From Scedosporium boydii (lineage: Eukaryota > Ascomycota > Sordariomycetes > Microascales > Microascaceae): DNA of 16,539 nt. Location: contig NJFT01000402.1 of NCBI GenBank assembly GCA_002221725.1, positions 1 to 16,539 on the forward strand, written 5' to 3'. The position numbers and the translations under genes were made by a program. How positions within the stretch are numbered: the first letter of the stretch is position 1; every line of letters starts with the position of its first letter. The notes beneath the pieces are model-generated. The model saw nothing but the letters and a program-made list of their open reading frames with translations, made no database searches and was not told the origin of the DNA. Of this stretch, positions 7,065 to 15,675 are shown in pieces.

Positions 7065-9695
7065 ATGCGCCTGATCAACGTTACTACATCAAGGCTAAAA
7101 GAGTTCCTCGAGGACCATACTCCTCCTTATGCTATATTATCCCATACTTGGGGCAGCGACTTAGAAGAGCTCAGCTTCCGCGATGTTGAGGAGGGAAATG
7201 TCGATAAACCTGGCATCGGGTCGGTGAAATTCCGGGGATTCTGCCAGCAGGCTAGAAATGAGGGCTTCGAATATGTCTGGATTGACACGTGTTGCATCAA
7301 TAAAACTGATATGGTGGAGCTTAACGGGGCCATTAATTCCATGTTTCGTTGGTATCAGAAGGCTTCTGTCTGCTATGCCTATCTATCCGACGTTCCCGCT
7401 GGCGACAGACCCCGGGAAAAAGGATCTAAGTTCCAGACGAGCCGGTGGTTCTCGAGAGGGTGGACCTTGCAAGAACTCCTCGCGCCGGAGCGCTTGGTCT
7501 TCTACAGCGAGGATTGGCGGCCACTGGGAAGCAAAGTACAATTGAGCGTCGTCATCGAGAAGATTACCGGTATACCCCGCCTAGTTCTAAAAGGCATCGT
7601 TGACATGCGAACGGCCAGCGTTGCACAGCGCATGTCATGGGCCGCCCGACGAGACACAACAAAGAAGGAAGATCTCGCATATTGTCTTCTGGGAATCTTC
7701 GGTATTGCAATGCCGATGATATACGGAGAAGGTGAGCAGGCGTTCTTCCGGCTGCAGGAACAGATTATAAGGAGTACAAGAGATCATTCCATCCTAGCAT
7801 GGGGCCTTGATCCTAGAGAGTCGGCCACTAGCAGTAGCGACTCGGCACAGTCTAGGTCCAAGGGGGGTCTGGCTGCTGCCCCATCTGACTTCGCAAACTC
7901 CGGGCATATTGTCCCTCGAGATCTAACCGCGATGTCTTTCGACTTGCTGGAGATTGCCGGTGGTAGTCTTCGTGTCTCTTTGTCTCTACTCACCACTGCC
8001 GGAAGGACTATTGGGCTGCTTAATTGCGGGCCTGAAGGGGATATTCAACAAGTGGTCGGGGTTCCCCTTGCTAAAGTGGCGGTGGGGGGGCCAGATGAGT
8101 ATATTAGGCCAAGAGGGCGCCCTTCAGTGCTGCAGTCGAAATCTGCGTCCGTTGCTTTGCGCAAGCCTGTCTACATCAAGAACGACAACGGACCTAACTC
8201 GCAATTCTTAGATCAACAGTGTTGGGTCTATGATGATGACGACTTTGCCGACCTTAACATAGAGTTAATTGACGTGGCACCCAAATCGTGCTGGAATAAA
8301 GACCAGACCGTCATCAGGTCGGCAATTGAATCCGACAGCGATGCGGCCCATCCAATTATAGTGCGATTGCGTCACGACGAAGAAGCCTCTCCGGACTTCC
8401 TTCTAATACTCGAGTTTAAGCCACTGGATACCTATGTCGCAGCTCATTATTGCGTTGCGATATGCTCTCGGGACACTTCTTTGGAGGAGCTAGCCGCAAA
8501 GCTTCGGCATGTGACCCGAAAAGCGTCTGGGAAGAGAAGAGCTAGCAACGGATTGCTCAATCTGCAGCTAATGTTGATGCCCATTGCCGGGCAACGAATT
8601 TGTACCATTAGGCCAGAAGCAATGCTTCACCCGCCGGATATCACCGTTGATGCGACTGTTGAGTTGCAGAAGGGTCCTGACGTTGATGCCGAACACAATG
8701 ATACTCGTCTAGGCCTTTCCAATACCGCTCAGGTGGTGGACGACACCGTCGTACGGCTGCTCCTTAGGAATAGTGCCACAGCAAGCGACGATGATAGCAC
8801 CGAGTGGCGGCTACAATTGACGCTCGAGGGCCATGAAGATTTTGTATCTGCAGTCGCCTTCTCACATGACTCGAAAGTCCTTGCATCGTCCTCATTCGAT
8901 GGCACCGTACGGCTCTGGGACACGGCAACAGGTCAGCCACGACGGATAATCAACAGCCATAAAAAGTGGACCTATTCGGTCACCTTCTCGCATGACTCAA
9001 AACTGCTAGCATCAACATCATCGGATAGATCCATCAGGCTCTGGAACGCGGCGTCGGGGCAACTACGGCAGTCTCTCAGGGGCCATAAAGACGGAGTCCG
9101 TTCAGCCGCTTTTTCGCATGACTCAAAGCTGCTCGCATCGGCATCAGACGATAAAACTATCCGTCTCTGGGACACGTCGACAGGCCAGCTACGACACATA
9201 CTCAGGGGCCATGACAGGTATGTCCGTTCGGTCGCCTTTTCTCACGATTCGAAACTGGTAGCATCAGGATCGCATGACAGCACCATACGTCTCTGGGACA
9301 CCGCAACAGGCCAGCTACTACAGACGCTTGAGGGCCATGAAGACCATGTCTATTCGGTCGATTTCTCACATGGCTCGACGTTACTGGCATCGTCATCACA
9401 AGATGAAACCATCCGTCTCTGGGACATTGCAACAGGCCAACTACAACAGACGCTTAGGGGCCATGAAGAGTATGTTTCTTCAGTCGCCTTCTCACACGAT
9501 TCGCAAATGATAGCGTCGACATCATCGGACAACACCGTCCGGCTCTGGGATACGGCAACAGGACAGCTACAACAAACACTCGAAGACCACGAAGATTATG
9601 TCACTTCAGTCGCCTTCTCACATGACTCGAAATTGCTTGTATCGGGATCAATGGACAAAACCATCAGGCTCTGGGATAGGGCAACAGAAGCATGA
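7065..9695 (+). CDS. HET-domain protein with seven WD40 repeats, no NACHT
   Basis: An 876-residue protein in one exon. HET domain at about residues 21-142: AILSHTWG (23-30), YVWIDTCCINK (70-80) and SRWFSRGWTLQELLAP (126-141) match the three usual HET blocks. A conserved HET-following segment comes next (about 185-290, including MPMIYGEGEQAFFRLQEQI). A strand-rich region of about 290 residues links to seven 42-residue WD40 repeats from about 583 to the end. HET domains trigger the cell-death reaction of fungal vegetative incompatibility when a sensor partner is engaged; WD40 arrays act as the sensor in Podospora HET-E/D/R. Here I see no P-loop (GxxxxGKS/T), so the NACHT module between HET and WD40 in those proteins is absent. 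An in-frame ATG 48 codons upstream (6921) exists, but MRLINVTT is the usual HET start, so I chose 7065. The stop lies in a frameshifted eighth-repeat remnant. Function in incompatibility is inferred. Confidence 0.9.
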   Translation: MRLINVTTSRLKEFLEDHTPPYAILSHTWGSDLEELSFRDVEEGNVDKPGIGSVKFRGFCQQARNEGFEYVWIDTCCINKTDMVELNGAINSMFRWYQKASVCYAYLSDVPAGDRPREKGSKFQTSRWFSRGWTLQELLAPERLVFYSEDWRPLGSKVQLSVVIEKITGIPRLVLKGIVDMRTASVAQRMSWAARRDTTKKEDLAYCLLGIFGIAMPMIYGEGEQAFFRLQEQIIRSTRDHSILAWGLDPRESATSSSDSAQSRSKGGLAAAPSDFANSGHIVPRDLTAMSFDLLEIAGGSLRVSLSLLTTAGRTIGLLNCGPEGDIQQVVGVPLAKVAVGGPDEYIRPRGRPSVLQSKSASVALRKPVYIKNDNGPNSQFLDQQCWVYDDDDFADLNIELIDVAPKSCWNKDQTVIRSAIESDSDAAHPIIVRLRHDEEASPDFLLILEFKPLDTYVAAHYCVAICSRDTSLEELAAKLRHVTRKASGKRRASNGLLNLQLMLMPIAGQRICTIRPEAMLHPPDITVDATVELQKGPDVDAEHNDTRLGLSNTAQVVDDTVVRLLLRNSATASDDDSTEWRLQLTLEGHEDFVSAVAFSHDSKVLASSSFDGTVRLWDTATGQPRRIINSHKKWTYSVTFSHDSKLLASTSSDRSIRLWNAASGQLRQSLRGHKDGVRSAAFSHDSKLLASASDDKTIRLWDTSTGQLRHILRGHDRYVRSVAFSHDSKLVASGSHDSTIRLWDTATGQLLQTLEGHEDHVYSVDFSHGSTLLASSSQDETIRLWDIATGQLQQTLRGHEEYVSSVAFSHDSQMIASTSSDNTVRLWDTATGQLQQTLEDHEDYVTSVAFSHDSKLLVSGSMDKTIRLWDRATEA

Positions 9696-9715
9696 GAGCC
9701 ATAGATATAATGTCT
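8829..9715 (+). repeat. 126-base tandem repeats coding for WD40 blades
   Basis: Units begin (at the GGC/AGC/GAC CAT codons) at 8829, 8955, 9081, 9207, 9333, 9459 and 9585, a strict 126-base period with no indel. Each unit codes for 42 residues with a nearly fixed FSHDS core and RLWDTATGQ end. Similarity is visible at DNA level, including silent sites, which points to recent duplication or exchange among units. An eighth unit start lies at 9697, exactly 14 bases short of the expected 9711, after which similarity fades by about 9715. Seven blades are enough for a complete propeller. Confidence 0.93.
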
Positions 9716-10102
9716 GTCTCCAGGGGACGGGTGGGTGCACGAAGGGCAAAAACTGTTGGATGACAGCTATGACTAGCTTACACTCATTACTTTGTATAGT
9801 ATGCCTGAAGGAATACTGGCAGATCTCCGCTGATGTTACATGGCCTAGTCCTTCTAGTCTGCTATTGTAGGTGCTCTATATTAAGTGATTTCGTGTACAG
9901 AGCAGCAAATTGGCAAACGAAAAAAAAGAAATAAAGAAGGCATGCTGGAGGCAAAGGATATCTGTGTTGATTTTATTTTTGATCTGCCGAAAACAGGAGC
10001 ACATTGTGGCCTGTATTTTGATCTATTGCCTGCTTTTGCAGCTTATGGCCCTCAACACTGATGAGGATTCAATGTAACAGAACCCTAATCTGATGACCAC
10101 TT

Positions 10103-10124
10103 TGGCCTCGATCTCACGAGGCCA
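10103..10124. repeat. Short inverted repeat (8-base arms)
   Basis: TGGCCTCG and CGAGGCCA face each other across a 6-base loop. It could form a small stem-loop downstream of the HET gene. There is no T-run or other evidence that it acts as a signal. Confidence 0.4.
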
Positions 10125-10890
10125 CTATATGGCGTCCATCTGTATATACCAAGAAATGATGTCTACAATTAGCAGACAATTTTTTTGTTAGAGTGAATGG
10201 ACAAGGTATAAAGAGGAAGAGAAGGACAAGCTTTGGGAGGCTGAGTTTAGAAAGCTTTCAAGAATCAATTAATTTAATTATTGTCTCTCCCTCTGCTTAC
10301 TTTGTAATATAAAAGGTTGAAGGGTCCGGCCAGGCAGCAGACATCTGATGGAAATGCCCTTCTCTCTCACTTACACGCCATCCTTTTAGAGAGCTTCTTC
10401 GACCCATGGAAGAGTTTGATGACATGTTTACAGATATAGGTGAGAAAAGGAACAAGGTGCTCACTTGCAAACAAACGACAACCATGGACTATGTCCTGCG
10501 GGGATTCACGGTACCTCGCGATGGTGCCACTCAGATGGACAGATATTATTAGCCTGCAGGATTCCGACACCCCGCCAGTAGGGTGAACTCTGTATTCTAG
10601 ACCTCGTGGTGCCGAGAGAGAAGTCTCGCAAAACTCTACATGGAAAGTAGAGAGGCATAGAGAGATGCCCGAGATCCAGCGTAGGATCACGGGCAATGGA
10701 GAACGAGTCACTTGTTTGCCAACAATATGAAGTCGGTTAAGGCACGCCGACAACTATGGGCCGCTTCAAGGCATGGTGAAACGACCGAATGGTAAGAGGT
10801 AAACCTCAAAATGTCGAGAGGAATTCGTCAGCATTGTGCTGGCGACAAGGGAAAGGAAAAAAAAAAAAGGAAAAAAAAAAAATTGCAAAA

Positions 10891-10997
10891 AGCTCGCTCG
10901 CGGCTCACTCCCAGGATCGAATCCTGGTTGCTTACCACGAGCTACGAAAATTGCAATTTTCTAACCTTCTGAGCGCTCCATTGACCACTTGGCCACT
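10891..10997 (-). ncRNA. tRNA-like relic or tRNA-derived SINE-like element
   Basis: On the minus strand TGGCCAAGTGG (10985-10995) fits the Pol III A-box. About 60 bases downstream, CCAGG and CCTGG arms enclose a 7-base loop ATTCGAT (10911-10927), shaped like a T-arm/B-box but with shifted loop bases. A T5 run (10886-10890) and longer T runs follow, as in Pol III terminators. Between the boxes lies the 16-base palindrome GAAAATTGCAATTTTC (10946-10961). I could not pair an acceptor stem or define an anticodon, so it is not an intact tRNA gene. A decayed tRNA or a tRNA-derived retroelement head would explain it. Confidence 0.35.
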
Positions 10998-11253
10998 GGT
11001 TGTAGTGTCACCACTACTTGAGCTACTCGGTTGGGAGTTCTTGCAGGATCCTCTTATATAAAGCTATTAACATCCCTGGTTTCGAAGAAAAAAAGGAAGG
11101 AGGCGGTGTGTGGTGCACTTTCCTCAGCTGTGAGCACCGTCTTCCCGTTCGTCAACGATGCAATACGTTATCTCCCATACGGGCAGAGGGCACAACCGCT
11201 GCCCTACGATCTTTCTGGCCGAGGATCTCACCGAGCGATGGGCGAGGGATACT

Positions 11254-11535
11254 TCATGGCCATACTTCATCGATAGCAGCCTCGCTGGCAAATAGGGGCG
11301 GCGGAGGATTAGCGGGAGGATCTGGATCGATGACGAGCCGTAGTTTAGGATATTTGATCGCGTTTTGCTGGGCCAGCAGTTCGATCTTGAGGGCGTCTAC
11401 ATCTGGGAGTTGGTTGTCCAGTTGAGTGAGACCATGAGGGATGCGATCCGTCTGGACACAGGTAGCTCGACACGGACCATCCAAAATCAATTGTAGAGCA
11501 CAAAAGTCGTGAGCACTGGGCGCGTTCAAAGCCAT
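11254..11535 (-). CDS. Weak hypothetical frame of 93 codons
   Basis: From ATG to TGA the minus strand is open for 93 codons. Its second half (about residues 45-90) has a plausible protein composition with a helical stretch followed by a proline-rich turn (PDPPANPPPP). I recognise no domain. An overlapping minus-strand frame (11526-11741) and plus-strand frames over 11509-11729 look equally protein-like, so composition does not single out a real gene. It could be a fragment of a lost gene, a small unknown gene, or chance. Confidence 0.18.
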   Translation of the reverse strand: MALNAPSAHDFCALQLILDGPCRATCVQTDRIPHGLTQLDNQLPDVDALKIELLAQQNAIKYPKLRLVIDPDPPANPPPPLFASEAAIDEVWP

Positions 11536-12140
11536 TGGCGAGCAATAAGCGACCTGCAAGAATTAGTTTCGAATGCGAAGAGATGTCTGACCCGTATCTG
11601 TACCGCGATGAACACCTTTACCACCGCAGCTTTTTCAAGGCCAGTAAAATCGATCTGCGGCACGGAAGCCATCCGGGAGCTGGAGCGCTCCCAGTAGCTC
11701 CGGAATCCTCGGTCATAGGTGGGCCATGAGCCCACGTCCAAGGAGACTTTTCCAGCCGGGAAAAGGGGGCTTCACATCAAGACACAATTTCACACGCGAC
11801 AACAAGAAAACAGAGCCCACCGCCGGAGGGGAAGAAAAAATGGCTTCAAATGCATTTCCATTTAAGAAACCAGACGCCCCGAATTGGCAGTCATCTTTTT
11901 TTGGCGGCCAACTCTAAATTCCAAATATGCATTGTGGAAACCTCATTGCCCCTTTAGCATATCATACCCTGGAGAAAAAAAAAAAAAACCTTCGTCAACG
12001 TCTCTTCTTATATCCCACGCACAGACCCCATGTCCCAGAAATAGACGATGTTGCAGCGTACCTCCTCTAAGAAACAATACCCCCCCTTCCAAAACAATTC
12101 CTCAAGTTCGTGAATCCATTTTTTTGTGTTTGTAATTCGC

Positions 12141-12494
12141 TTATCGTACGGGGTTCCAGACGTTCTTGAGGAGGCCGTCCCGTTGCGCGAGCCTGTTGAG
12201 GGAGTCGTCGCTCTCGCCGACGGATCGGACGAAGCCGCAGAGGGCGTAGACGATGTTCTCGCCGGCGATGGCGCGGCCGTTCTCGTCAACCTTGGCGATC
12301 GAGATCTGGACGGAGGCGTGGTCCTTGGCCTTGATGATGCGGTTGGTGGCGCTGCACTTGCGGGGGACGTAGCTGTGGGAAGAATCGTGTCAGTAATGAA
12401 CCTCCTCCTCAATTCACATGTCCCTGGGTATGGTTGAGCCATTGGATTGGGGAATTGCGTACAGGTCGACGGTCTCGCCCTTGTCGTTCTCCAT
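12141..12494 (-). CDS. rps21: 40S ribosomal protein eS21 (one intron)
   Basis: Small-subunit ribosomal protein eS21 (RPS21), acting in the cytoplasmic 40S subunit. Exon 1 is 12463-12494 (starts [10 protein letters not shown]) and exon 2 is 12141-12372. The intron, 12373-12462 (90 bases), begins GTACGC, ends CCCACAG and has a good TACTGAC branch site (12389-12395 on the plus strand). The spliced protein has 87 residues, the same length as yeast Rps21, and carries the family signatures [28 protein letters not shown] and [20 protein letters not shown]. An early intron near the start codon is common in fungal ribosomal genes. It is transcribed away from SLX4 and shares the intergenic region with it. 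I built the model by hand from the sequence. Confidence 0.95.
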
Positions 12495-12984
12495 TTTTGC
12501 GGTATGTGTTGAAAACGGCTTCGAAAGTGAAGGTTAGGAGGGTGGTGTTGGTGGTCGGATGGGTGACGATCTGAGGCTTTGGCGGGGGTGCGCTGGACTT
12601 GGAGATGTCAAAAAATTTGGGAGTATTGTAAATTTCGTGCGGGGCGCTGGACTGGGAGGGCTGGGTCACAGGATATGTCACGTGCAAAGAGAAACACCCG
12701 ATTAGTCAGGTGATTTCGCGAGAAAGTCGCGAAGGTACTTTGTACCTGTAATTCTGAGAACTCAGACAGGAGAAATGTTTACTGGCTCACAAAGGATGAC
12801 CCGTTCTTCAAATCAACGCTAACGCGAATGTCCGCGTGCTTGCAATGTCGCGATATTCGACCGTTGGCTTCCTCCCTTTCCCCCCCGCGACCGAATAATC
12901 TCCGCCCCGTATAGAGCCCCTCGGGGGTACCGAAAATCCATCCTGTTGCGAACCGTCGCTCTGAGATGCGCCTGGCGCACTCAA
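12495..12984. promoter_or_regulatory. Divergent promoter region between eS21 and SLX4
   Basis: The 490 bases between the two start codons must contain the promoters and leaders of both divergently transcribed genes. No clear TATA box is present. The eS21-proximal part is G-rich on the plus strand and contains the minus-strand word CCTAACCTTC. I cannot assign a named factor. A leader intron for eS21 is possible but not visible with confidence. Confidence 0.5.
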
Positions 12985-15675
12985 ATGCCCCGCACCCCTT
13001 TCTCGACCATGGCTGCGAATGCCATCCTTCTGAGTTCGTCACCGGCGGTAGCTAGCAAGCGCGACTCGCTTGGCTTCGTACGCTCATCTTCTCCCGAATT
13101 TCCTACGTTGCAAGAGATTGTTTCGCAAAAGGAGAACAGGCGGCCCCGTGGTTCACAATCACCAGAGTACGGTCGATTGGCTGTGTCGAACTCTAGATGC
13201 GGTGAGCTTCGAAACGAGTCTACGATACGGTCGACGGCGACCTCGACGATCACTAAGAGAAGAAGTGTCACATTCTACGATGGGATACTACTGGAAGAAG
13301 TGGAGGATCCCTCACCGTTGTTTGTTGAAGTCTCTGCGCTCGACCGTAGCACTTCCGAACGAAGGCCGGCGCTTGCGGATGACAAGGAAGCCGGAATTTC
13401 CAAAAATTCCAAACCCACCAAACCGAAGAGGAAAACAACCGGTAAAGTCAGCAAACATTTCAAGCCTCCCCCTGTCGAAAAGCCGATCCCGAAACCACCG
13501 GCTGAGGATATCGACGAACGCCTAAACCTACCCCCTGCACAAATCCGGAGAGTGCAATGGACCCCCCCGCCGAAAGATACGATGAAAGAGTTTGGCTCGA
13601 GGTCTTCGGATATCATTGAGCTACTCTCATCTACGAATAGAGCGCCGGACGCCGTCAAGGCCCGAGATGTCTTTAAGCAACTCAACGACTCGTATGGCTA
13701 TGAAGAAGAAGACATGGGAATTAGGAACGTAACACCAGAGCCAGGGCAGCTGGAGACAATACTGAAGAAGCGAAAGTTGCTTGAAATGGTACCGACGACA
13801 GCGGCAAATACCGAACAACCTGCTCCACCCGAGAAGTCTCCGACGAAGTCAAAGGCGCCGAAGAAGAAGGCCAGAACAATCACCGGTTTAGCGACGGCTG
13901 CTTACGTGCCTAAGGATCTCGAGGCAACTCCTGAACTGGATATGGAAGCGAACCCTTCGAATTCTAAAACTCACGTCAAGAACCCGATAACTGCGAAACC
14001 GACCAAGGCCACAGCACCCAAGAGGAAGACCAAGCCCACAAAGAGGACGAAGAAGAAGGAAGAGCCGGAAATTATTCTCCTATCCCCAGGAGCCGCACTG
14101 AAACATGTCGCCAATCAGGATTTCGTATTTGGGACTTCAAGTCAACTGGCTCATCAGCAGCTTGCTACGAACCCTGATGGTCTACCCAGACTAAGAGCCG
14201 GCCCTGCGACAGACGACGAGTTTGTTACTCCCATCAACAGCGATGCCATCGAACCTCCCGAGACTCAACCGCGACTGTGGGCGGCGGCGGCGCGTGATGA
14301 AGACGGTGGCCTACTACATACAGAAATCATCGATCTTGTTGATTCGCCACGACTGGACGATGAAGTCGATGATGCAGATCCATTCGGCTACGTCAACATG
14401 GACAAGAGGCCATCCCAGCTTACATCTAGTCGGGCTACTGGAACCCAGCGGTCTCGGGTTACGAAGTCAGTGGAATCAAGCACTACCAATCGCGGTTTCG
14501 CCAGCAAGGGGACGGCGACTGTGCAGAAGAATGGCGCAAGTCAGAGTACGCCGATAGAGTCGATGCTTTCCTGCGATCCTTCGTCTTGGGTAATTAGCTC
14601 GACGAGCCCACCACCCAGCTCCCAGAAAAGGCTGCCTCGAATTTATGAGCTTGAAGCAATGTCTGGGAACTCGGAACTGCTGACAAGCTCCCGGGTTGAA
14701 TCTCCAACGAAGGCGCCAGAGCCCAGCTTGCCCCAGCGGCCAAACTTTGAGCTTTGCACGGATGCCCAGCTCGGGAAGCAGATTGCGTCTTACGGATTCA
14801 AGCCGATCAAGAAGCGAGACGCTATGATTAGCCTGCTCACTCAGTGCTGGGAAAGTAAGCACCTGCTCCAGGCGGAGTTGGAGGCCGTAAGGGCATATTC
14901 GACTGCGTCTGCGCCGCCAGCCGTTGAGATGGTACCCCTCGGTGCCTCCGCTTCTAGCAAGGCCGGCGACTCCTTGTCGATGCCGCCTCCGAGTAAGCCG
15001 GCTGGTCCGGTAAAGCGGCCTCGTGGGCGGCCGCGAAAGAACCTTGTTCCTCTCTTGAATTCGGATGATAGTGATGACCTCCCGCCGTCATCGCAGGCCC
15101 CCGAAGCGGTTCCGGAAAAGCGACGACCGGGCCGACCTCGCAAAAATTCAACGGCAGCGGCGACGAAAACTGCAACAAGCGCCATTGCTGCTACAAAACC
15201 AAGCCGAGCCTCGAAAGGAAAAGCCCCCACAACGCCAAAGAAGAAGACGACGGTAAAAGCTCCCGTGCTAGAGATACCCGACTCCGACTCGGAGATGCTC
15301 ATGTCCTCGCCTGAGTCAGTCTTCTCCTCGCCTCCTTCGTTCGACATTTCAGTCACGACTGAGGACGACACGCAACTGTCCCTCGCCCTGTCGCCTACGG
15401 AAAAGGAGGCCGAGCTGTTCCGGTTCATTACGCAGGCGGTGACGACGGCGCCGCGATCGAAGGATCCTCAGAACCCGTCGTGGCACGAGAAGATGCTCAT
15501 GTACGAGTCGATTATACTGGAGGACCTGGCGGCGTGGTTAAATACAGGCCAGCTGTCGAGGGTGGGATGTGATACGGAGGTGTCGCCCGTTGAGGTCAAG
15601 AAGTGGTGTGAGTCGAAGAGTATTTGCTGCTTGTGGCGGCAGAGGATGAATGGTCTGGACAGAAAGAGGCTTTAG
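12985..15675 (+). CDS. SLX4: Structure-specific endonuclease subunit Slx4
   Basis: An 896-residue nuclear scaffold protein, uninterrupted by introns. With Slx1 it cuts branched DNA such as flaps and Holliday junctions, and it coordinates repair. Seen in the sequence: a long, low-complexity K/P/S-rich N-terminal half, then a SAP-like segment (about 587-623, ending LLTQCW). Two AT-hook-like motifs follow (RGRP 680-683; PGRP 715-718). The C-terminal Slx4 domain that contacts Slx1 spans about 810-896, with WHEKMLMYESIILEDLAAWL and WCESKSICCLW. Four SUMO-interaction-like motifs lie at 209-216, 362-367, 447-454 and 761-770. The open frame extends 13 codons upstream, but only to a TTG, so ATG 12985 is the first usable start. 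ATG 13009 (context CCATGG) is an equally good alternative and would give 888 residues. The C-terminal domain makes the family call strong; SUMO binding is inferred. Confidence 0.88.
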   Translation: MPRTPFSTMAANAILLSSSPAVASKRDSLGFVRSSSPEFPTLQEIVSQKENRRPRGSQSPEYGRLAVSNSRCGELRNESTIRSTATSTITKRRSVTFYDGILLEEVEDPSPLFVEVSALDRSTSERRPALADDKEAGISKNSKPTKPKRKTTGKVSKHFKPPPVEKPIPKPPAEDIDERLNLPPAQIRRVQWTPPPKDTMKEFGSRSSDIIELLSSTNRAPDAVKARDVFKQLNDSYGYEEEDMGIRNVTPEPGQLETILKKRKLLEMVPTTAANTEQPAPPEKSPTKSKAPKKKARTITGLATAAYVPKDLEATPELDMEANPSNSKTHVKNPITAKPTKATAPKRKTKPTKRTKKKEEPEIILLSPGAALKHVANQDFVFGTSSQLAHQQLATNPDGLPRLRAGPATDDEFVTPINSDAIEPPETQPRLWAAAARDEDGGLLHTEIIDLVDSPRLDDEVDDADPFGYVNMDKRPSQLTSSRATGTQRSRVTKSVESSTTNRGFASKGTATVQKNGASQSTPIESMLSCDPSSWVISSTSPPPSSQKRLPRIYELEAMSGNSELLTSSRVESPTKAPEPSLPQRPNFELCTDAQLGKQIASYGFKPIKKRDAMISLLTQCWESKHLLQAELEAVRAYSTASAPPAVEMVPLGASASSKAGDSLSMPPPSKPAGPVKRPRGRPRKNLVPLLNSDDSDDLPPSSQAPEAVPEKRRPGRPRKNSTAAATKTATSAIAATKPSRASKGKAPTTPKKKTTVKAPVLEIPDSDSEMLMSSPESVFSSPPSFDISVTTEDDTQLSLALSPTEKEAELFRFITQAVTTAPRSKDPQNPSWHEKMLMYESIILEDLAAWLNTGQLSRVGCDTEVSPVEVKKWCESKSICCLWRQRMNGLDRKRL

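Larger units (their letters stand above)
9696..12140. other. Gene-poor region between HET gene and eS21 gene
   Basis: Apart from the eighth WD40 remnant at its left end, the tRNA-like relic near 10.9-11.0 kb and one weak minus-strand frame at 11254-11535, I recognise nothing coding here. The stretch holds poly(A)/poly(T) runs (about 10858-10882 and 11972-11988), a short inverted repeat at 10103-10124 and scattered A+T-rich patches. The right end must contain the 3' untranslated region of the minus-strand eS21 gene. Confidence 0.45.

Noticed and set aside
10367..10753. Minus-strand frame of 128 codons
   Set aside because: No motif or domain recognised, no neighbouring exon, and composition typical of a random frame.
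11839..11917. Short plus-strand ATG frame (26 codons) with an A-rich context
   Set aside because: It ends quickly and I see no splice donor that would extend it into a recognisable gene.
12126..12437. Plus-strand frame of 103 codons and a minus-strand frame of 144 codons (12008-12442) over the eS21 gene
   Set aside because: They are out-of-frame readings of the eS21 exons; the spliced minus-strand model gives a complete conserved protein.
12946..12984. 13-codon upstream extension of the SLX4 frame
   Set aside because: Its first codon is TTG; the first ATG in frame is at 12985.
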